Part shown: one piece after another, positions 1 through 8,289 of the stretch | Layout of the letters: each line of letters opens with the position of its first letter | Position numbering within the stretch: position 1 is the first letter of the stretch | NCBI GenBank assembly: GCA_964581365.1 | Contig: CAZOOF010000001.1 | Span: forward strand, 1-64,000 | Direction: 5' to 3' | From: JAITWN01 sp964581365 | GTDB taxonomy: Bacteria; Pseudomonadota; Gammaproteobacteria; SZUA-140 | Length of the DNA: 64,000 nt | Position numbers and translations under genes: made by a program | The notes under the pieces: generated by a model | Database searches by the model: none | What the model was told of the DNA's origin: nothing | The model's input: only the letters and a program-made list of their open reading frames with translations

Positions 1-25
1 AGTTCTACCATTGAACTACACCCGC
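1..25 (-). tRNA. tRNA-Gly, 5' part only (cut by window edge)
   Basis: The first 25 bases read on the minus strand give the start of a tRNA: acceptor stem GCGGGTG followed by a TAGTTCAATGGTAGA D-arm. This matches bacterial tRNA-Gly, and the position just upstream of a tRNA-Tyr gene is the usual tyr-gly tRNA cluster. The anticodon lies outside the window, so the isoacceptor cannot be named. Confidence 0.75.
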
Positions 26-166
26 AAACCGAAGAACCCGGTCTTGCGATTCCCGGACGCCGCAGCACCACGAACAATTCGATCCTCGTCCGCCGCAAAC
101 CGGGCGCCCGGACGCGTCGGACAACGGGGCTCATAGCGCGCCGGTCGTCCGCTTCGCGGCCTGGGC

Positions 167-251
167 TGGTGGAGGGGGGAGGATTCGAACCTCCGAAGGC
201 TGAGCCGTCAGATTTACAGTCTGATCCCTTTGACCGCTCGGGAACCCCTCC
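167..251 (-). tRNA. tRNA-Tyr (GTA)
   Basis: The minus strand reads GGAGGGGTTCCCGAG at the 5' end, an anticodon loop CTGTAAATC with anticodon GTA, a long variable arm (class II tRNA) and a T-arm GGTTCGAATCC, ending in an encoded CCA. The 85-base length equals that of E. coli tRNA-Tyr. It lies about 140 bases from the partial tRNA-Gly on the same strand. Such clusters often precede tuf in proteobacteria. Confidence 0.95.
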
Positions 252-342
252 AAAAGCAAGCCGCTTATTGTGCGGAGCCAGGGGGTTCATGTCAATACAG
301 GCGATGCTCGCGCCTGGATTGCGGAGCCGTCGCCGGCGGAGA

Positions 343-1149
343 TCAGCCGGCGCCGTCCAGGTCGAGCGCGCGCTTGGCGCGCTGCCACAGCACCTCCTGC
401 TCTTCCAGCGCATAATCCTCCAGGCGCCGCCCGGCCGCTTGGGCCAGCGCCTCCATGTGGCCAAAGCGGGATTCGAAGCGCTCGTTGGCCCGGCGCAGAG
501 CCCGCTCGGGATCGATATCGAGATGACGCGCCACGTTGGTGACCGCGAGGAGGATATCACCCAGCTCATGCTCGAGCCTCTCCGGAAACCCTGCCTGCAG
601 TTCGGCGCGAAGCTCTGCGATCTCCTCCTCCACCTTGTCCAGGACCGGTCGCAGATCCGGCCAATCGAACCCCACGCAGGCGGCCCGATCCTGCAGCCGG
701 ACCGATCGCGTCAGCGCCGGGAGCCCCCGCGCCACGCCTTCCAGCGCGCCCGGCTCGCGGCGCCCGTCCGCCGCTGCCCGTCGGCGCCGCTCCTCCGCCT
801 TCTGCGCCTCCCAGCCGGGCGCCTCTCCGCCATCAGTGTCAGGACCGAAGATCTGCGGATGCCGCCGCTCGAGCTTGTCGACCGCAGCGGCAGCAATGTC
901 GGCGAACCCGAACCTGCCATGCTCATCCGCGATCCGCGCGCACAGCATCATGACGAACAGCAGGTCGCCGAGCTCGACGCACAGTTCGCGGACCTCCCCC
1001 GCTTCCGCGGCTTCCTGCGCTTCGTAGGCTTCTTCCACCAGGCGCGGCGCCAGTGAGGCAAGAGTCTGCGCGCGATCCCATGGACAGCCATCCTCATCTC
1101 GCAGGCGCGCGACCACCGCGAGCAGGCGCTCGACCGCGGCGGATGTCAC
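343..1149 (-). CDS. mazG: Nucleoside triphosphate pyrophosphohydrolase MazG
   Basis: The protein (268 residues, close to the family norm) hydrolyses NTPs and dNTPs to monophosphates plus pyrophosphate and cleans the nucleotide pool in the cytoplasm. It shows the tandem MazG fold. The first domain has CPWDRAQT near residue 22 and the metal-binding EExxE-like helix around EEAYEAQEAAE, followed by ELGDLLF. A second domain carries the matching EEEIAELRAEL and HELGDILLAV. The start overlaps the stop of the DUF2835 gene by four bases, so it is the third gene of a ykgJ-DUF2835-mazG operon that runs toward the tRNA genes. Nothing looks unusual. Confidence 0.95.
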   Translation of the reverse strand: MTSAAVERLLAVVARLRDEDGCPWDRAQTLASLAPRLVEEAYEAQEAAEAGEVRELCVELGDLLFVMMLCARIADEHGRFGFADIAAAAVDKLERRHPQIFGPDTDGGEAPGWEAQKAEERRRRAAADGRREPGALEGVARGLPALTRSVRLQDRAACVGFDWPDLRPVLDKVEEEIAELRAELQAGFPERLEHELGDILLAVTNVARHLDIDPERALRRANERFESRFGHMEALAQAAGRRLEDYALEEQEVLWQRAKRALDLDGAG

Positions 1150-1397
1150 GGCCGTCTCCCGCCAATCCGCTCCATCGCCACCAGTCTGCTGTCGGCGTCG
1201 CAGCGCAGCTCGAAGGTGCCGCGTACGCCGTCACGATCGATGAAGCGGCGCAGGAGGCGAGCAGGAAACTGGATGAGCCGACCATCGCGTGCGCGCGCGA
1301 ACACCACGCTCGCCTCGCCACTGTAGTAACGCATGCATTCCTCCGCCGGCAATGTCAGATCGACGATGAAGGAACGCACCTCCCTCCGATCGCTCAT
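1146..1397 (-). CDS. DUF2835 family protein
   Basis: A small cytoplasmic protein of 83 residues that matches the DUF2835 pattern: an N-terminal strand ending in LPAEECMRYYSG, a central QFPARLLRRFI and a C-terminal FELRCD...LVAMERI. The family is widespread in gammaproteobacteria and I know of no established function. Overlapping start and stop codons join it to the upstream ykgJ-type gene and the downstream mazG, so it is almost certainly co-translated with them. Confidence 0.85.
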   Translation of the reverse strand: MSDRREVRSFIVDLTLPAEECMRYYSGEASVVFARARDGRLIQFPARLLRRFIDRDGVRGTFELRCDADSRLVAMERIGGRRP

Positions 1398-1831
1398 CGC
1401 TCCATCTCCCTCAGCGCGGCCTCGATGAGCTCGAGCGGAACCCGCGCCCCTTGCCCTATGCCCTCACAGCGCCGCGATTCGCGCTGCCATGCCTTTGCCG
1501 TCTCCACCAGCTCAGGCCAGAACGGATACGTGCGGCATTGCAGCGGGCGCCCGCGGTACACGCGACACGTCCCATCCGCTGCCAGCAGGACGCAGGCGCC
1601 ATCGTCCCGCATGCGCAATACCAGATCGCCTTCATCGGTACGCATGAGGTAACGACGACGGAATCCAGGCAGGCTCAGCCCGAGCTCGGCGGCCAGCACC
1701 GGCACATCATCGGGCTCCAGAAACACGTATTCGTCGGCGCCTCCCGTACAGCAGACGCCGCAGCGCGTGCACTCGAAATGCAGCGCCTGGCGCTGGTAAA
1801 AAGGCTTCCGGTAGTCCACTGCCTTTGTCAT
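1394..1831 (-). CDS. YkgJ-family cysteine cluster protein (putative zinc/iron-chelating)
   Basis: The protein has 145 residues from the ATG at 1831. An upstream in-frame ATG at 1894 exists, but the conserved part begins with MTKAVDYRKPFYQR. It has the CTRCGVCC cluster near residue 20, then the YVFLEPDD segment, a C-rich CRVYRGRPLQCRTYPFWPE region and a final C in SRRCEGIG. These are the family's metal-binding cysteines (CxxCxxCC and CxxY...C). YkgJ proteins are predicted to bind Zn or an Fe-S centre; the substrate is unknown. It is first in the operon with DUF2835 and mazG. Confidence 0.88.
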   Translation of the reverse strand: MTKAVDYRKPFYQRQALHFECTRCGVCCTGGADEYVFLEPDDVPVLAAELGLSLPGFRRRYLMRTDEGDLVLRMRDDGACVLLAADGTCRVYRGRPLQCRTYPFWPELVETAKAWQRESRRCEGIGQGARVPLELIEAALREMER

Positions 1832-1912
1832 CGCTCTGTCTCTCGTGTGCCGCCCTGCCGGATGAGGCGGAAAGGCCGGTAAATATAGGGCCAACGCCGT
1901 CTGTAAAATGGA

Positions 1913-1941
1913 TTGCGCATTAAAAAATACGTTGCTATGCT
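1913..1941 (+). promoter_or_regulatory. Sigma70-type promoter for the HU-like gene
   Basis: A -35-like TTGCGC (1913-1918) and a -10-like TATGCT (1936-1941) are separated by 17 bases. The region is AT-rich, unlike its surroundings. Transcription would start about 60 bases upstream of the HU-like ATG at 2012, which has a clear CAGGAGA ribosome-binding site. Read by eye only. Confidence 0.5.
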
Positions 1942-2011
1942 GCGCATACCCTAGATTTCAAGGTCTGACAGCTGGTTCCAACACACACAACCATAAGCCA
2001 GGAGAACAAGA

Positions 2012-2425
2012 ATGGTTGCACGAAAGAAGGCGGTAACCAAGAAGAAGACGACGACCAAGAAGAAGGCTTCCACTGCCGCGACTGCAAAGAAGGCGACGGC
2101 TCGCGCCCCCAAGGCAATCAAGGAGCCGTACACCCGCTCCGAAATGCTGGCTCATGTAGCCGAAGGCACCGGACTGACCAAGAAGCAGGTGAGCGCGGTG
2201 ATCGATGAGCTGAAGAACGTCATCGAAGGCCACGTCCGCAACGGCGGGGCCCGTGTATTCACCATGCCTGGACTGTTCAAGATCAAGGTCGTCCGCAAGC
2301 CCGCCACCAAGGCGCGCAAGGGCATCAATCCGTTCACCGGCCAGGAGATGGTCTTCAAGGCCAAGCCTGCCCGCAACGTCGTCAAGGTTCAGCCGCTCAA
2401 GTCCCTCAAGGACATGGCGTCCTGA
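2012..2425 (+). CDS. HU/IHF-family DNA-binding protein with a lysine-rich N-terminal tail
   Basis: The protein (137 residues) is a nucleoid-associated DNA-bending protein. Residues 1-35 form a Lys/Ala/Thr-rich tail with repeated KKK runs (KKKTTTKKKASTA), resembling the basic tails of histone H1-like bacterial proteins. Residues 40-130 are the HU core: SEMLAHVAEGTGLTKKQVSAVIDEL helices, then GLFKIKVVRKPATKARKGINPFTG, the conserved beta-arm with the intercalating Pro position near NPFTG. Normal HU is about 90 residues, so the tail is an extension. It has a good promoter and Shine-Dalgarno sequence and stands alone. Confidence 0.93.
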   Translation: MVARKKAVTKKKTTTKKKASTAATAKKATARAPKAIKEPYTRSEMLAHVAEGTGLTKKQVSAVIDELKNVIEGHVRNGGARVFTMPGLFKIKVVRKPATKARKGINPFTGQEMVFKAKPARNVVKVQPLKSLKDMAS

Positions 2426-2437
2426 TCCACTGCCTTG

Positions 2438-2463
2438 CCGCGGTGTACTCCGGTGCACCGCGG
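2438..2463 (+). terminator. GC-rich inverted repeat downstream of the HU gene
   Basis: CCGCGGTG (2438-2445) and CACCGCGG (2456-2463) form an eight-base-pair perfect stem with a ten-base loop, 13 bases past the HU stop. There is no T-run, so it is not a canonical intrinsic terminator. It may attenuate or stabilise the HU transcript before slt. Confidence 0.4.
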
Positions 2464-2551
2464 TAACGCCTGGATGTCTGTCGCCACCGCCCCTTCTCTC
2501 ACCCGCGCCGGAATCTCCGGCTGCTTTTCTCCAGACTGGTATGAATCTTTC

Positions 2552-4543
2552 ATGTGCAGGGGCATGCCTCTCACATGGATCCTTTCGCTCCTTCTCTGCC
2601 TCGTTTTTGCGGCGCCGGCCAGGGCAGACGTCGAGGATGCGCCAGAGTTGCGGCGCATGCGCGCCGACTTTCTGGCAGCAGAGCAGGCGCTGCAGCGCCG
2701 TGACGAAACCGGCTTCGCGCGTCTCTACGCGAAGCTCGACGGCTATCCGCTCCAGCCCTATCTCGCCGCCGCCGACCTCGAGCGACGGCTGAAATCGCTC
2801 GCCCCCGAAGATATCGCGGCTTTCTTCAGCGCGCATGCCGGCACTCCTTACGCTGATCGCCTGCGGCAAAGATGGCTGCGTGCGCTGGCCCAGCGCAGGG
2901 ACTGGAAAGCGCTGGCCGAGCACAGCCCGGTCCCGGCGCCCGGCACGGAACTGGAGTGCCTGCGCCGGAGCGCGCTGAGGGAGATCGGCCAGGAGAGCGA
3001 AGCCTTCGAGAATCTTCAATCGGTCTGGCTGGCACCCCGCTCCCTCCCCGCTGCCTGTGATCCGCTGTTCGAGGCATGGATCGCGCGCGACGGCATCGCG
3101 CCGGAGCTCGCCTGGCAGCGCTTTCGCTTGGCCATCGACGCCAACCAGCCCACGCTGGCCCGTTACCTGGTGCGCTTTCTCGACGAAGATCGGGCGAACA
3201 GCGCGCGCCTTTGGTTGCGCCTGCATGCCCGCCCGGAACTGCTGGAAAGGGAAGATCTGCCAGAGGAATCCGCGGACGGCCATGAGATGTACGCTCATGC
3301 CTTTCGCCGCCTGTTGAAACGCGACACCGATCGCGCGCTGCGCATGTGGGACCGCCTGTCGGCGCCAGCCTCTCCGACCGCCAGCGAGCTGCGCCGCAGT
3401 CTCGAGGCGCACCTGGCAACCACGCTCGCCCTGCGCCGGCATCCTGCCGCCCCCTTGCGACTGGACGCACTGGACGATGCGCATGCGGATTCGAGTGCGC
3501 GGGAATGGCGCATTCGCGCCGCCCTGCAGGCGGGAGACTGGTCCGCAGTGGCGGAAGGGATCGCGCGGCTGCCGGATGAGCAGCGAGGCGAGTTGCGCTG
3601 GCGCTACTGGCTGGCGCGGGCACTCGAGGCCCAGGGAGATCTAGCAGGCTCCCGCGCTCTGCTGCTCGAACTGGCGAGCGCCCGCGACTATTACGGCTTC
3701 CTGGCAGCCGACCGGCTTGGTCTGCCCTATCGGCTGAGTCATCAGCCACTGAGCGTGGAACGCGACACGGTAGAGGCGGTCGCGGGCCTGGCGGGGCTGC
3801 GGCGCGCGCGCGAACTGTACCTGCTCGATCGCCTCACCGAAGCCCGTCGCGAATGGCACTACGCTACGCGGCAGATGAATGAGACCGAGCTCACGGCTGC
3901 GGCGCGTCTGGCGCATGAGTGGGGCTGGCATGATCGGGCCATCCTTACCCTCGCCCGCACGCCGGAGCGTGACGATCTGGATTTGCGTTTCCCGCTCGCA
4001 TACCGCAACGAGATCCTTGCCGCCGCCGCGGCCAACGGCATCGATCCCGCCCTGGCCTTCGCCATCGTCCGGCAGGAAAGCGCCTTTGCCGCCGATGCGC
4101 GGTCACCGGCCGGGGCGCTGGGCCTGATGCAGCTCATGCCCGCAACCGCCAGGCGCCTTGCCTCCCAGCTCGATATTTCGTTTTCAAACTCGATGCGCCT
4201 GCTCGATGTGACGACGAACCTGCGCCTGGGAATGTCCTACCTGCGCCGGATGCTCGATCGCTTCGAGCACCAGCTCACCGCGCTGGCGTCATATAACGCC
4301 GGTCCAGGCCGCGTGGACACTTGGCTGCCGCATGACCGGACCATGGACGCGGATGTATGGGCGGAAACCATCCCGTTCTACGAAACGCGCAACTACGTTC
4401 AGAACATCATGTACTTCAGCGCAATCTACGAGGATCGTCTCGGCATGGAAGGCCGTGGACTCAGCGCCCGCATGAAAGACGCCATATTGCCGCCAGGCAC
4501 CCGCCTGACGCAGAACGAACCTCCCGTCGCACCGGACGCCTGA
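2552..4543 (+). CDS. slt: Soluble lytic murein transglycosylase (Slt70-type)
   Basis: A periplasmic enzyme that cleaves glycan strands of peptidoglycan with formation of 1,6-anhydro-MurNAc. The N-terminus MCRGMPLTWILSLLLC...APARA is a signal peptide. The start is uncertain: ATGs at 2474, 2552 and 2564 are all in frame, and I chose 2552 because it keeps a basic residue before the hydrophobic core. A long alpha-superhelical U-domain (to about residue 480) precedes the goose-lysozyme-like catalytic domain. The catalytic Glu is in IVRQESAF, followed by SPAGALGLMQLMPATA and ASYNAGPGRV. The length is typical for Slt. Confidence 0.95.
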   Translation: MCRGMPLTWILSLLLCLVFAAPARADVEDAPELRRMRADFLAAEQALQRRDETGFARLYAKLDGYPLQPYLAAADLERRLKSLAPEDIAAFFSAHAGTPYADRLRQRWLRALAQRRDWKALAEHSPVPAPGTELECLRRSALREIGQESEAFENLQSVWLAPRSLPAACDPLFEAWIARDGIAPELAWQRFRLAIDANQPTLARYLVRFLDEDRANSARLWLRLHARPELLEREDLPEESADGHEMYAHAFRRLLKRDTDRALRMWDRLSAPASPTASELRRSLEAHLATTLALRRHPAAPLRLDALDDAHADSSAREWRIRAALQAGDWSAVAEGIARLPDEQRGELRWRYWLARALEAQGDLAGSRALLLELASARDYYGFLAADRLGLPYRLSHQPLSVERDTVEAVAGLAGLRRARELYLLDRLTEARREWHYATRQMNETELTAAARLAHEWGWHDRAILTLARTPERDDLDLRFPLAYRNEILAAAAANGIDPALAFAIVRQESAFAADARSPAGALGLMQLMPATARRLASQLDISFSNSMRLLDVTTNLRLGMSYLRRMLDRFEHQLTALASYNAGPGRVDTWLPHDRTMDADVWAETIPFYETRNYVQNIMYFSAIYEDRLGMEGRGLSARMKDAILPPGTRLTQNEPPVAPDA

Positions 4544-4567
4544 AACCGATCAGCGCGCCGAATTCTT

Positions 4568-4930
4568 TCAATCACCCGCCTGTTCGGCGCACGCGATACA
4601 GCGGTCGGTAAACGGCACCGCCCGCAGCCGCTCGAGCGGGATATCGGTGCCACAGCGCATGCAGACACCGTATTCACCCTGCTCCATCCGCGCCAGCGCC
4701 GCCGCGATACCGGCGAGTTCGGAACGGGCGGCCGAGTCGAGCGCATCTACCACTTCCTCGTTCTGACGCTCGATAGCCTGCTCCTCGAAATCCGGATCGA
4801 GCGGCCGACCGCGACCGACTCCCGCGGCGATGGCTGCAACCCTGCGCCCCAGCTCTTCCCGACGGGCGAGCAGATGCTGGCGGATGTCGTCGAGGCCGGC
4901 CTTGCGTTCAACTTCCCGTGCTGAAACCAT
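4568..4930 (-). CDS. Small TraR/DksA-family zinc-finger protein
   Basis: The protein has 120 residues. After a helical segment (residues 10-80, rich in Glu, Arg and Ala, with a PLDPDFEEQA...ERQNEEV stretch), four cysteines C90-x2-C93 and C111-x2-C114 form the DksA-type zinc finger. It lacks the full-length coiled-coil of DksA (about 150 residues). It therefore resembles the short DksA-like or TraR-like proteins that bind the RNA polymerase secondary channel; whether this one does so is inference. The ATG at 4930 has a GGGGGTG upstream and lies inside the end of the gamma-glutamylcyclotransferase-like gene, so the two are translationally coupled. Confidence 0.88.
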   Translation of the reverse strand: MVSAREVERKAGLDDIRQHLLARREELGRRVAAIAAGVGRGRPLDPDFEEQAIERQNEEVVDALDSAARSELAGIAAALARMEQGEYGVCMRCGTDIPLERLRAVPFTDRCIACAEQAGD

Positions 4931-5348
4931 GCGCACCCCCAAATGGCAAAGACAAGACTTCACGCCTGATATCCGCAAGATACTCCCGCAGGTGCTCACG
5001 CGCGAACGACTCGGGATCCCACGGATGCCTGGTGACCAGGCGGGCATCAGGCATATAGACCCAGGCCGGCACTAGCCCGGAACTGATACGCACGTCGAGC
5101 AGCACGCGGCGGTATGCGTCACCCTCATAGCGATCGAGCAGACGTAGCGTCGCCGCGTCGATATCCGCGCTGGCGCCCTGAACCATCCTGCCCGGCGCCG
5201 GCGCGATGCCAGGCCAGGGACCATCGAGCATGCGACGTCGCTCATAGTCCGGCAGCATGGCCGGCTCCATTCGCGGCAGCTGACCGGCAATCAGCAACAT
5301 TACTTCAGGGAATTCGAGCGTTCCGTAGCAGAACAGGCGCTCGCCCAT
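4908..5348 (-). CDS. Gamma-glutamylcyclotransferase-like (AIG2/GGACT-type) protein
   Basis: The protein has 146 residues. It starts MGERLFCYGTLEFPEV, the YGTL substrate-binding signature of the gamma-glutamylcyclotransferase fold. A DRYEGDAYRR segment near residue 73 supplies the catalytic Glu (YEG), and PAWVYMP near residue 97 is the conserved core strand. Family members act on gamma-glutamyl or similar amides to form 5-oxoproline, but the substrate here cannot be told. It overlaps the downstream DksA-like gene by 23 bases and is close behind the DUF423 gene. Confidence 0.88.
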   Translation of the reverse strand: MGERLFCYGTLEFPEVMLLIAGQLPRMEPAMLPDYERRRMLDGPWPGIAPAPGRMVQGASADIDAATLRLLDRYEGDAYRRVLLDVRISSGLVPAWVYMPDARLVTRHPWDPESFAREHLREYLADIRREVLSLPFGGAHGFSTGS

Positions 5349-5352
5349 GAGA

Positions 5353-5739
5353 TCAGCTCCGCGGAACTGCAGCCCGCCCGATTCCCCAGGCGAAAAAGAG
5401 CCAAGCGAGTATGAACGCCAGCCCGCCGAGCGGAGTGATCAGGCCGGCGCGCAGGCCGAACAGGCTCATCGCATACAGGCTGCCGCAAAAGAGCAGAATG
5501 CCGGTCAGCATCAGCAGACCGGCCGCCACGATCGACCGCCGCGGGCCAGCGTGCATGCCGGCCAGGGCGACGGCCAGCAGGCCGAGGGTGTGCCAGAACT
5601 GGTAATCGACAGCCAAGCGATAGGCTGACAGAGAAGCGGGATCCATCCCCTTCAGCGCATGAGCACCGAAGGCGCCGGCGGCCACCGCCAGCGCAGCGCC
5701 GAGCGCGCCGGCAATCAGAAAAATCCGATAGGTAAGCAT
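5353..5739 (-). CDS. DUF423 family inner-membrane protein
   Basis: The protein (128 residues) has four predicted membrane helices: residues about 5-27, 47-65, 70-92 and 98-120. The family signature GAFGAHALK is at about residue 22, and YQFWHTLGLL and LFCGSLYAMSLFG are present. E. coli YgdD is a relative. The function is unknown. It lies four bases upstream of the cyclotransferase-like gene in a likely three-gene operon. Confidence 0.9.
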   Translation of the reverse strand: MLTYRIFLIAGALGAALAVAAGAFGAHALKGMDPASLSAYRLAVDYQFWHTLGLLAVALAGMHAGPRRSIVAAGLLMLTGILLFCGSLYAMSLFGLRAGLITPLGGLAFILAWLFFAWGIGRAAVPRS

Positions 5740-5843
5740 TCGCCGATCTTCACGGATTGATCAGCGGCATGCAAGAGCGGAATGGAGCCCCAAGCGGGTG
5801 CCGGTCCATTACTATCCAGCGGAACTCCGGAACCCGGACGCTG

Positions 5844-6299
5844 CTAGGACGCCGAGGGTCGCCGCGGCAGCGGAACGAGCACCTCCGCCAACTGCCCCCG
5901 GTTGCGCAGGACATCAGCGAGAGTGTAGCGATCCCATACGGAAGTGAATGCGCTCAGCGCCTCACGGACCACTCCCTTGAGCGCGCAGAGCTGATCGATC
6001 GGGCAGGTATTGGTCGCGCTGTTCATGCACTCGACGAGCTCGAATCCGCCTTCAGTGGATCGGATCACTTCGCCGAGCCTGATTTCCTCAGGCGGCCGCA
6101 TCAGGCGAACACCGCCACCCTTGCCACGCGTGGTATGCACGAACCCCATGCTAGCGAGGTGATGCACCACCTTGACCAGATGGTTGCGCGATATCTTGTA
6201 GGCGTCGGCGATCTCGCCGATCGTCACTAGCTCGTCGGAGTGCACCCCGAGGTAGAGGAGCACCCGCAAGGAATAATCAGTATAGAGGGTCAGTTGCAT
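5844..6299 (-). CDS. nsrR: Nitric-oxide-sensing Rrf2-family repressor NsrR
   Basis: The protein (151 residues) has an N-terminal winged-helix domain (MQLTLYTDYSLRVLLYLG, with recognition helix around ISRNHLVKVVHHL) and three cysteines C91, C99 and C105 that match the NsrR iron-sulfur cluster ligands. NsrR represses genes until NO destroys its cluster. It is transcribed divergently from the nitrite-reductase operon, whose promoter region carries two NsrR-type palindromes. Both the cysteine spacing and the context separate it from IscR. Confidence 0.95.
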   Translation of the reverse strand: MQLTLYTDYSLRVLLYLGVHSDELVTIGEIADAYKISRNHLVKVVHHLASMGFVHTTRGKGGGVRLMRPPEEIRLGEVIRSTEGGFELVECMNSATNTCPIDQLCALKGVVREALSAFTSVWDRYTLADVLRNRGQLAEVLVPLPRRPSAS

Positions 6300-6364
6300 T
6301 CGTCTCGAAACGCTCCACTGAATTGCCGCGCCATCCTAACCGATTTTTTCGCCCGACAATTCTA

Positions 6365-6393
6365 TTGACACAATGGCCGCCCGGAAATAGAGT
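6365..6393 (+). promoter_or_regulatory. Promoter of the ncgABC-nirK operon
   Basis: A consensus -35 TTGACA (6365-6370) is followed after 17 bases by a -10-like TAGAGT (6388-6393). The expected start of transcription near 6400 coincides with the first NsrR box, which fits repression by blocking RNA polymerase. The untranslated leader would be about 110 bases. Read by eye. Confidence 0.6.
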
Positions 6394-6400
6394 ATACCCT

Positions 6401-6423
6401 AACATGTATCGGAAATACATTTA
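6401..6423 (+). promoter_or_regulatory. NsrR operator 1
   Basis: A 23-base palindromic site with half-sites AACATGTAT and AAATACATT around a short centre. It matches the known NsrR consensus of two 11-base inverted half-sites (AAGATGYATTT type). It begins where transcription of the nirK operon should start. Confidence 0.72.
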
Positions 6424-6434
6424 TTGCGCCCGAA

Positions 6435-6457
6435 AACATGTGCCAAAAATACATCAT
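6435..6457 (+). promoter_or_regulatory. NsrR operator 2 (weaker)
   Basis: A second 23-base site with half-sites AACATGTGC and AAATACATC. It is centred 34 bases downstream of the first and lies within the leader. The left half is degenerate. In this position a bound repressor could act as a roadblock. Confidence 0.6.
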
Positions 6458-6509
6458 TACTCTGCAGCGCATTGTTTTGACGTGATTTTCCGGATCGAGG
6501 AGGGGCACC

Positions 6510-7607
6510 ATGAGATGTCTTAGAAGACTAGCACGATACGCGGCGGCACTGACTCTGCCGGTAATGGCCACCCTTTCGTCCGCAGCGCTGGCCGCGGAAC
6601 GCGAGTTCGAAATGACCATCGAGGAACGCGTGATCGAGGTAGCCCCGGGGCTCAAGTACCAGGTCTTCGCTTTCAACGGACAGGTCCCCGCCCCGCTCAT
6701 CCACGTCAAGGAAGGCGATGACGTCATCGTCCATGTCAGCAACAACACCTCCCTCGAACATACCATCCACTGGCACGGCATCTACCAGCTCAATAACTGG
6801 CGCAATGATGGTGTTCCCGGCGTCACCCAGCAGGGTATCCAGCCCGGCGAAACCTTCACCTATCGCTTCAAGGCCGACAAGGTCGGAACCCTGTGGTACC
6901 ACTGCCACGTCAATGTCGCCGAACATGTCGGATTGCGCGGCATGTGGGGCCCCCTGGTCGTGGAGCCCAAGAAGCCGAGCAAACTCGAGCGCCGGGTCAC
7001 GAAAGAAGCGATCATGATGCTCAGCTCCTGGGATTCGCAGTACGCCGACAAGTTCGGTCAGGGCGGCGGCCCCCTCGACAGGCCCAACTATTTCTCCGCC
7101 AACGGCCGCTCATTCCCCTACACCCAGCCGATCCGGGTCGAAAAGGGCGATGTTCTGCGCATCCGCTTCATCGGCGCCGGTTCCGAAATTCACTCCATGC
7201 ACCTGCATGGTCACGACATGCTGGTCACCCATAAGGACGGACGCGAGCTGGCCTCTCCCTACTGGGTCGACACCATCATGATCGGCCCCGGCGAGCGCTA
7301 CGACGTTATCGTCGAAATGGACAACCCCGGCCTGTTCATGATGCACGATCACGTCGACCCTCACGTCACCAACAACGGCGAGCACCATGGCGGTCCCATG
7401 ACCACCATCGAGTACGCCGGAATCGAACCAGACAGCTGGTATCACTGGAAGGACATCAAGTACGACTCCAATTTCTACTATGGAGATTCCATGAAGGCTG
7501 GCTTCGGCCTGCACAACCACCAGGGCTTCGCTGGCGAACCGCTGTCCACGCGCGGAGAGCGCCGCCGCAACCGCGAAGCCCCTGTCCGGGAGCATCGTCA
7601 TGAATAA
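6510..7607 (+). CDS. ncgA: Two-domain (type C) multicopper oxidase, NcgA-like
   Basis: The protein (365 residues) is a secreted periplasmic copper oxidase. The signal peptide MRCLRRLARYAA...SAALAA ends near residue 29. Domain 1 has HTIHWHG (residues 84-90) and HCHVNVAEHVGLRGM (131-145), which gives type 1 and trinuclear ligands. Domain 2 has HSMHLHGHD and MMHDHVDPH, where the HCH of laccases is HDH, so domain 2 has no type 1 copper. This is the two-domain type C architecture known for the Nitrosomonas europaea blue copper oxidase encoded before nirK. A strong GAGGAGGGG ribosome-binding site precedes the ATG. The physiological substrate is unproven. Confidence 0.88.
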   Translation: MRCLRRLARYAAALTLPVMATLSSAALAAEREFEMTIEERVIEVAPGLKYQVFAFNGQVPAPLIHVKEGDDVIVHVSNNTSLEHTIHWHGIYQLNNWRNDGVPGVTQQGIQPGETFTYRFKADKVGTLWYHCHVNVAEHVGLRGMWGPLVVEPKKPSKLERRVTKEAIMMLSSWDSQYADKFGQGGGPLDRPNYFSANGRSFPYTQPIRVEKGDVLRIRFIGAGSEIHSMHLHGHDMLVTHKDGRELASPYWVDTIMIGPGERYDVIVEMDNPGLFMMHDHVDPHVTNNGEHHGGPMTTIEYAGIEPDSWYHWKDIKYDSNFYYGDSMKAGFGLHNHQGFAGEPLSTRGERRRNREAPVREHRHE

Positions 7608-8289
7608 ATTCGTGAACGTCGCGTTCGGCAGTGTGTTGCTCGCCTGCACTGCCGGAGCGGCAGCGACGGACGGCATGAGCATACTGAAAGGTGATTGCAG
7701 TGGTTGTCACGATCTGAACGGTCCGGCGCCGGCCACGCTCCAGGAGTTGCGGGAACGCAAGGGCCCCGACCTTTTCTATGCCGGCAACAAGTATCGCCAG
7801 GAGTGGCTGGAGAGCTGGCTCCAGGAACCAACCCGGATCCGGCCCGCGGGGATGTTCTACGCCGATCACGTCACCACCAGCGAAGAGGGAGACCTCATCG
7901 ACGAAAGCGGCCTTGGCGATCACCCGGCGCTCAGCGCCGCCGATGCGGAAGCGGTCGCCTCAGCCCTGATGACCCTGCGCGCCGGAGACGAACTGATCAA
8001 GTCCGGCGAATACAAGGAAGGAACCATCGGCCTGTCGATGGGCGAGATGATGTTCGACAAGTTCCGCGGCTGCCTCGCCTGCCATGAAATCGAGCCCGGA
8101 TACGGCGGTCTGTCCGGACCCGAGGTCTACACCGCCGCAAAGCGGCTTCAGCCCGACTGGATGATCAGCTACATGCGCGATCCCCAGGCCTGGGATCCCC
8201 GTTCCTTCATGCCCAACCGGCGCCTGACTGATAGCGATCTGCAGAAACTGGTGCACTACATGCGGGCACTAGCCGAGGAGGTGGAGTGA
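7600..8289 (+). CDS. ncgB: Periplasmic di-heme cytochrome c, NcgB-like
   Basis: The protein (229 residues) has an N-terminal signal sequence (MNKFVNVAFGSVLLACTAGAAA) and two heme-binding CxxCH motifs, CSGCH near residue 33 and CLACH near residue 160. Each lies in a small class I cytochrome domain with a possible axial Met downstream (PAGMFY and RSFMPNRR). It overlaps the multicopper oxidase gene by eight bases and the next cytochrome gene by one, so the operon is tightly coupled. It probably passes electrons toward the copper enzymes. The name rests on gene order more than on sequence recognition. Confidence 0.83.
   Translation: MNKFVNVAFGSVLLACTAGAAATDGMSILKGDCSGCHDLNGPAPATLQELRERKGPDLFYAGNKYRQEWLESWLQEPTRIRPAGMFYADHVTTSEEGDLIDESGLGDHPALSAADAEAVASALMTLRAGDELIKSGEYKEGTIGLSMGEMMFDKFRGCLACHEIEPGYGGLSGPEVYTAAKRLQPDWMISYMRDPQAWDPRSFMPNRRLTDSDLQKLVHYMRALAEEVE

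Noticed and set aside
1958..3484. Long minus-strand open frame of 508 codons
   Set aside because: It runs opposite to the HU and slt genes, has no family motif and is rich in Arg, Gly and Ala, as expected for a shadow of GC-rich coding DNA.
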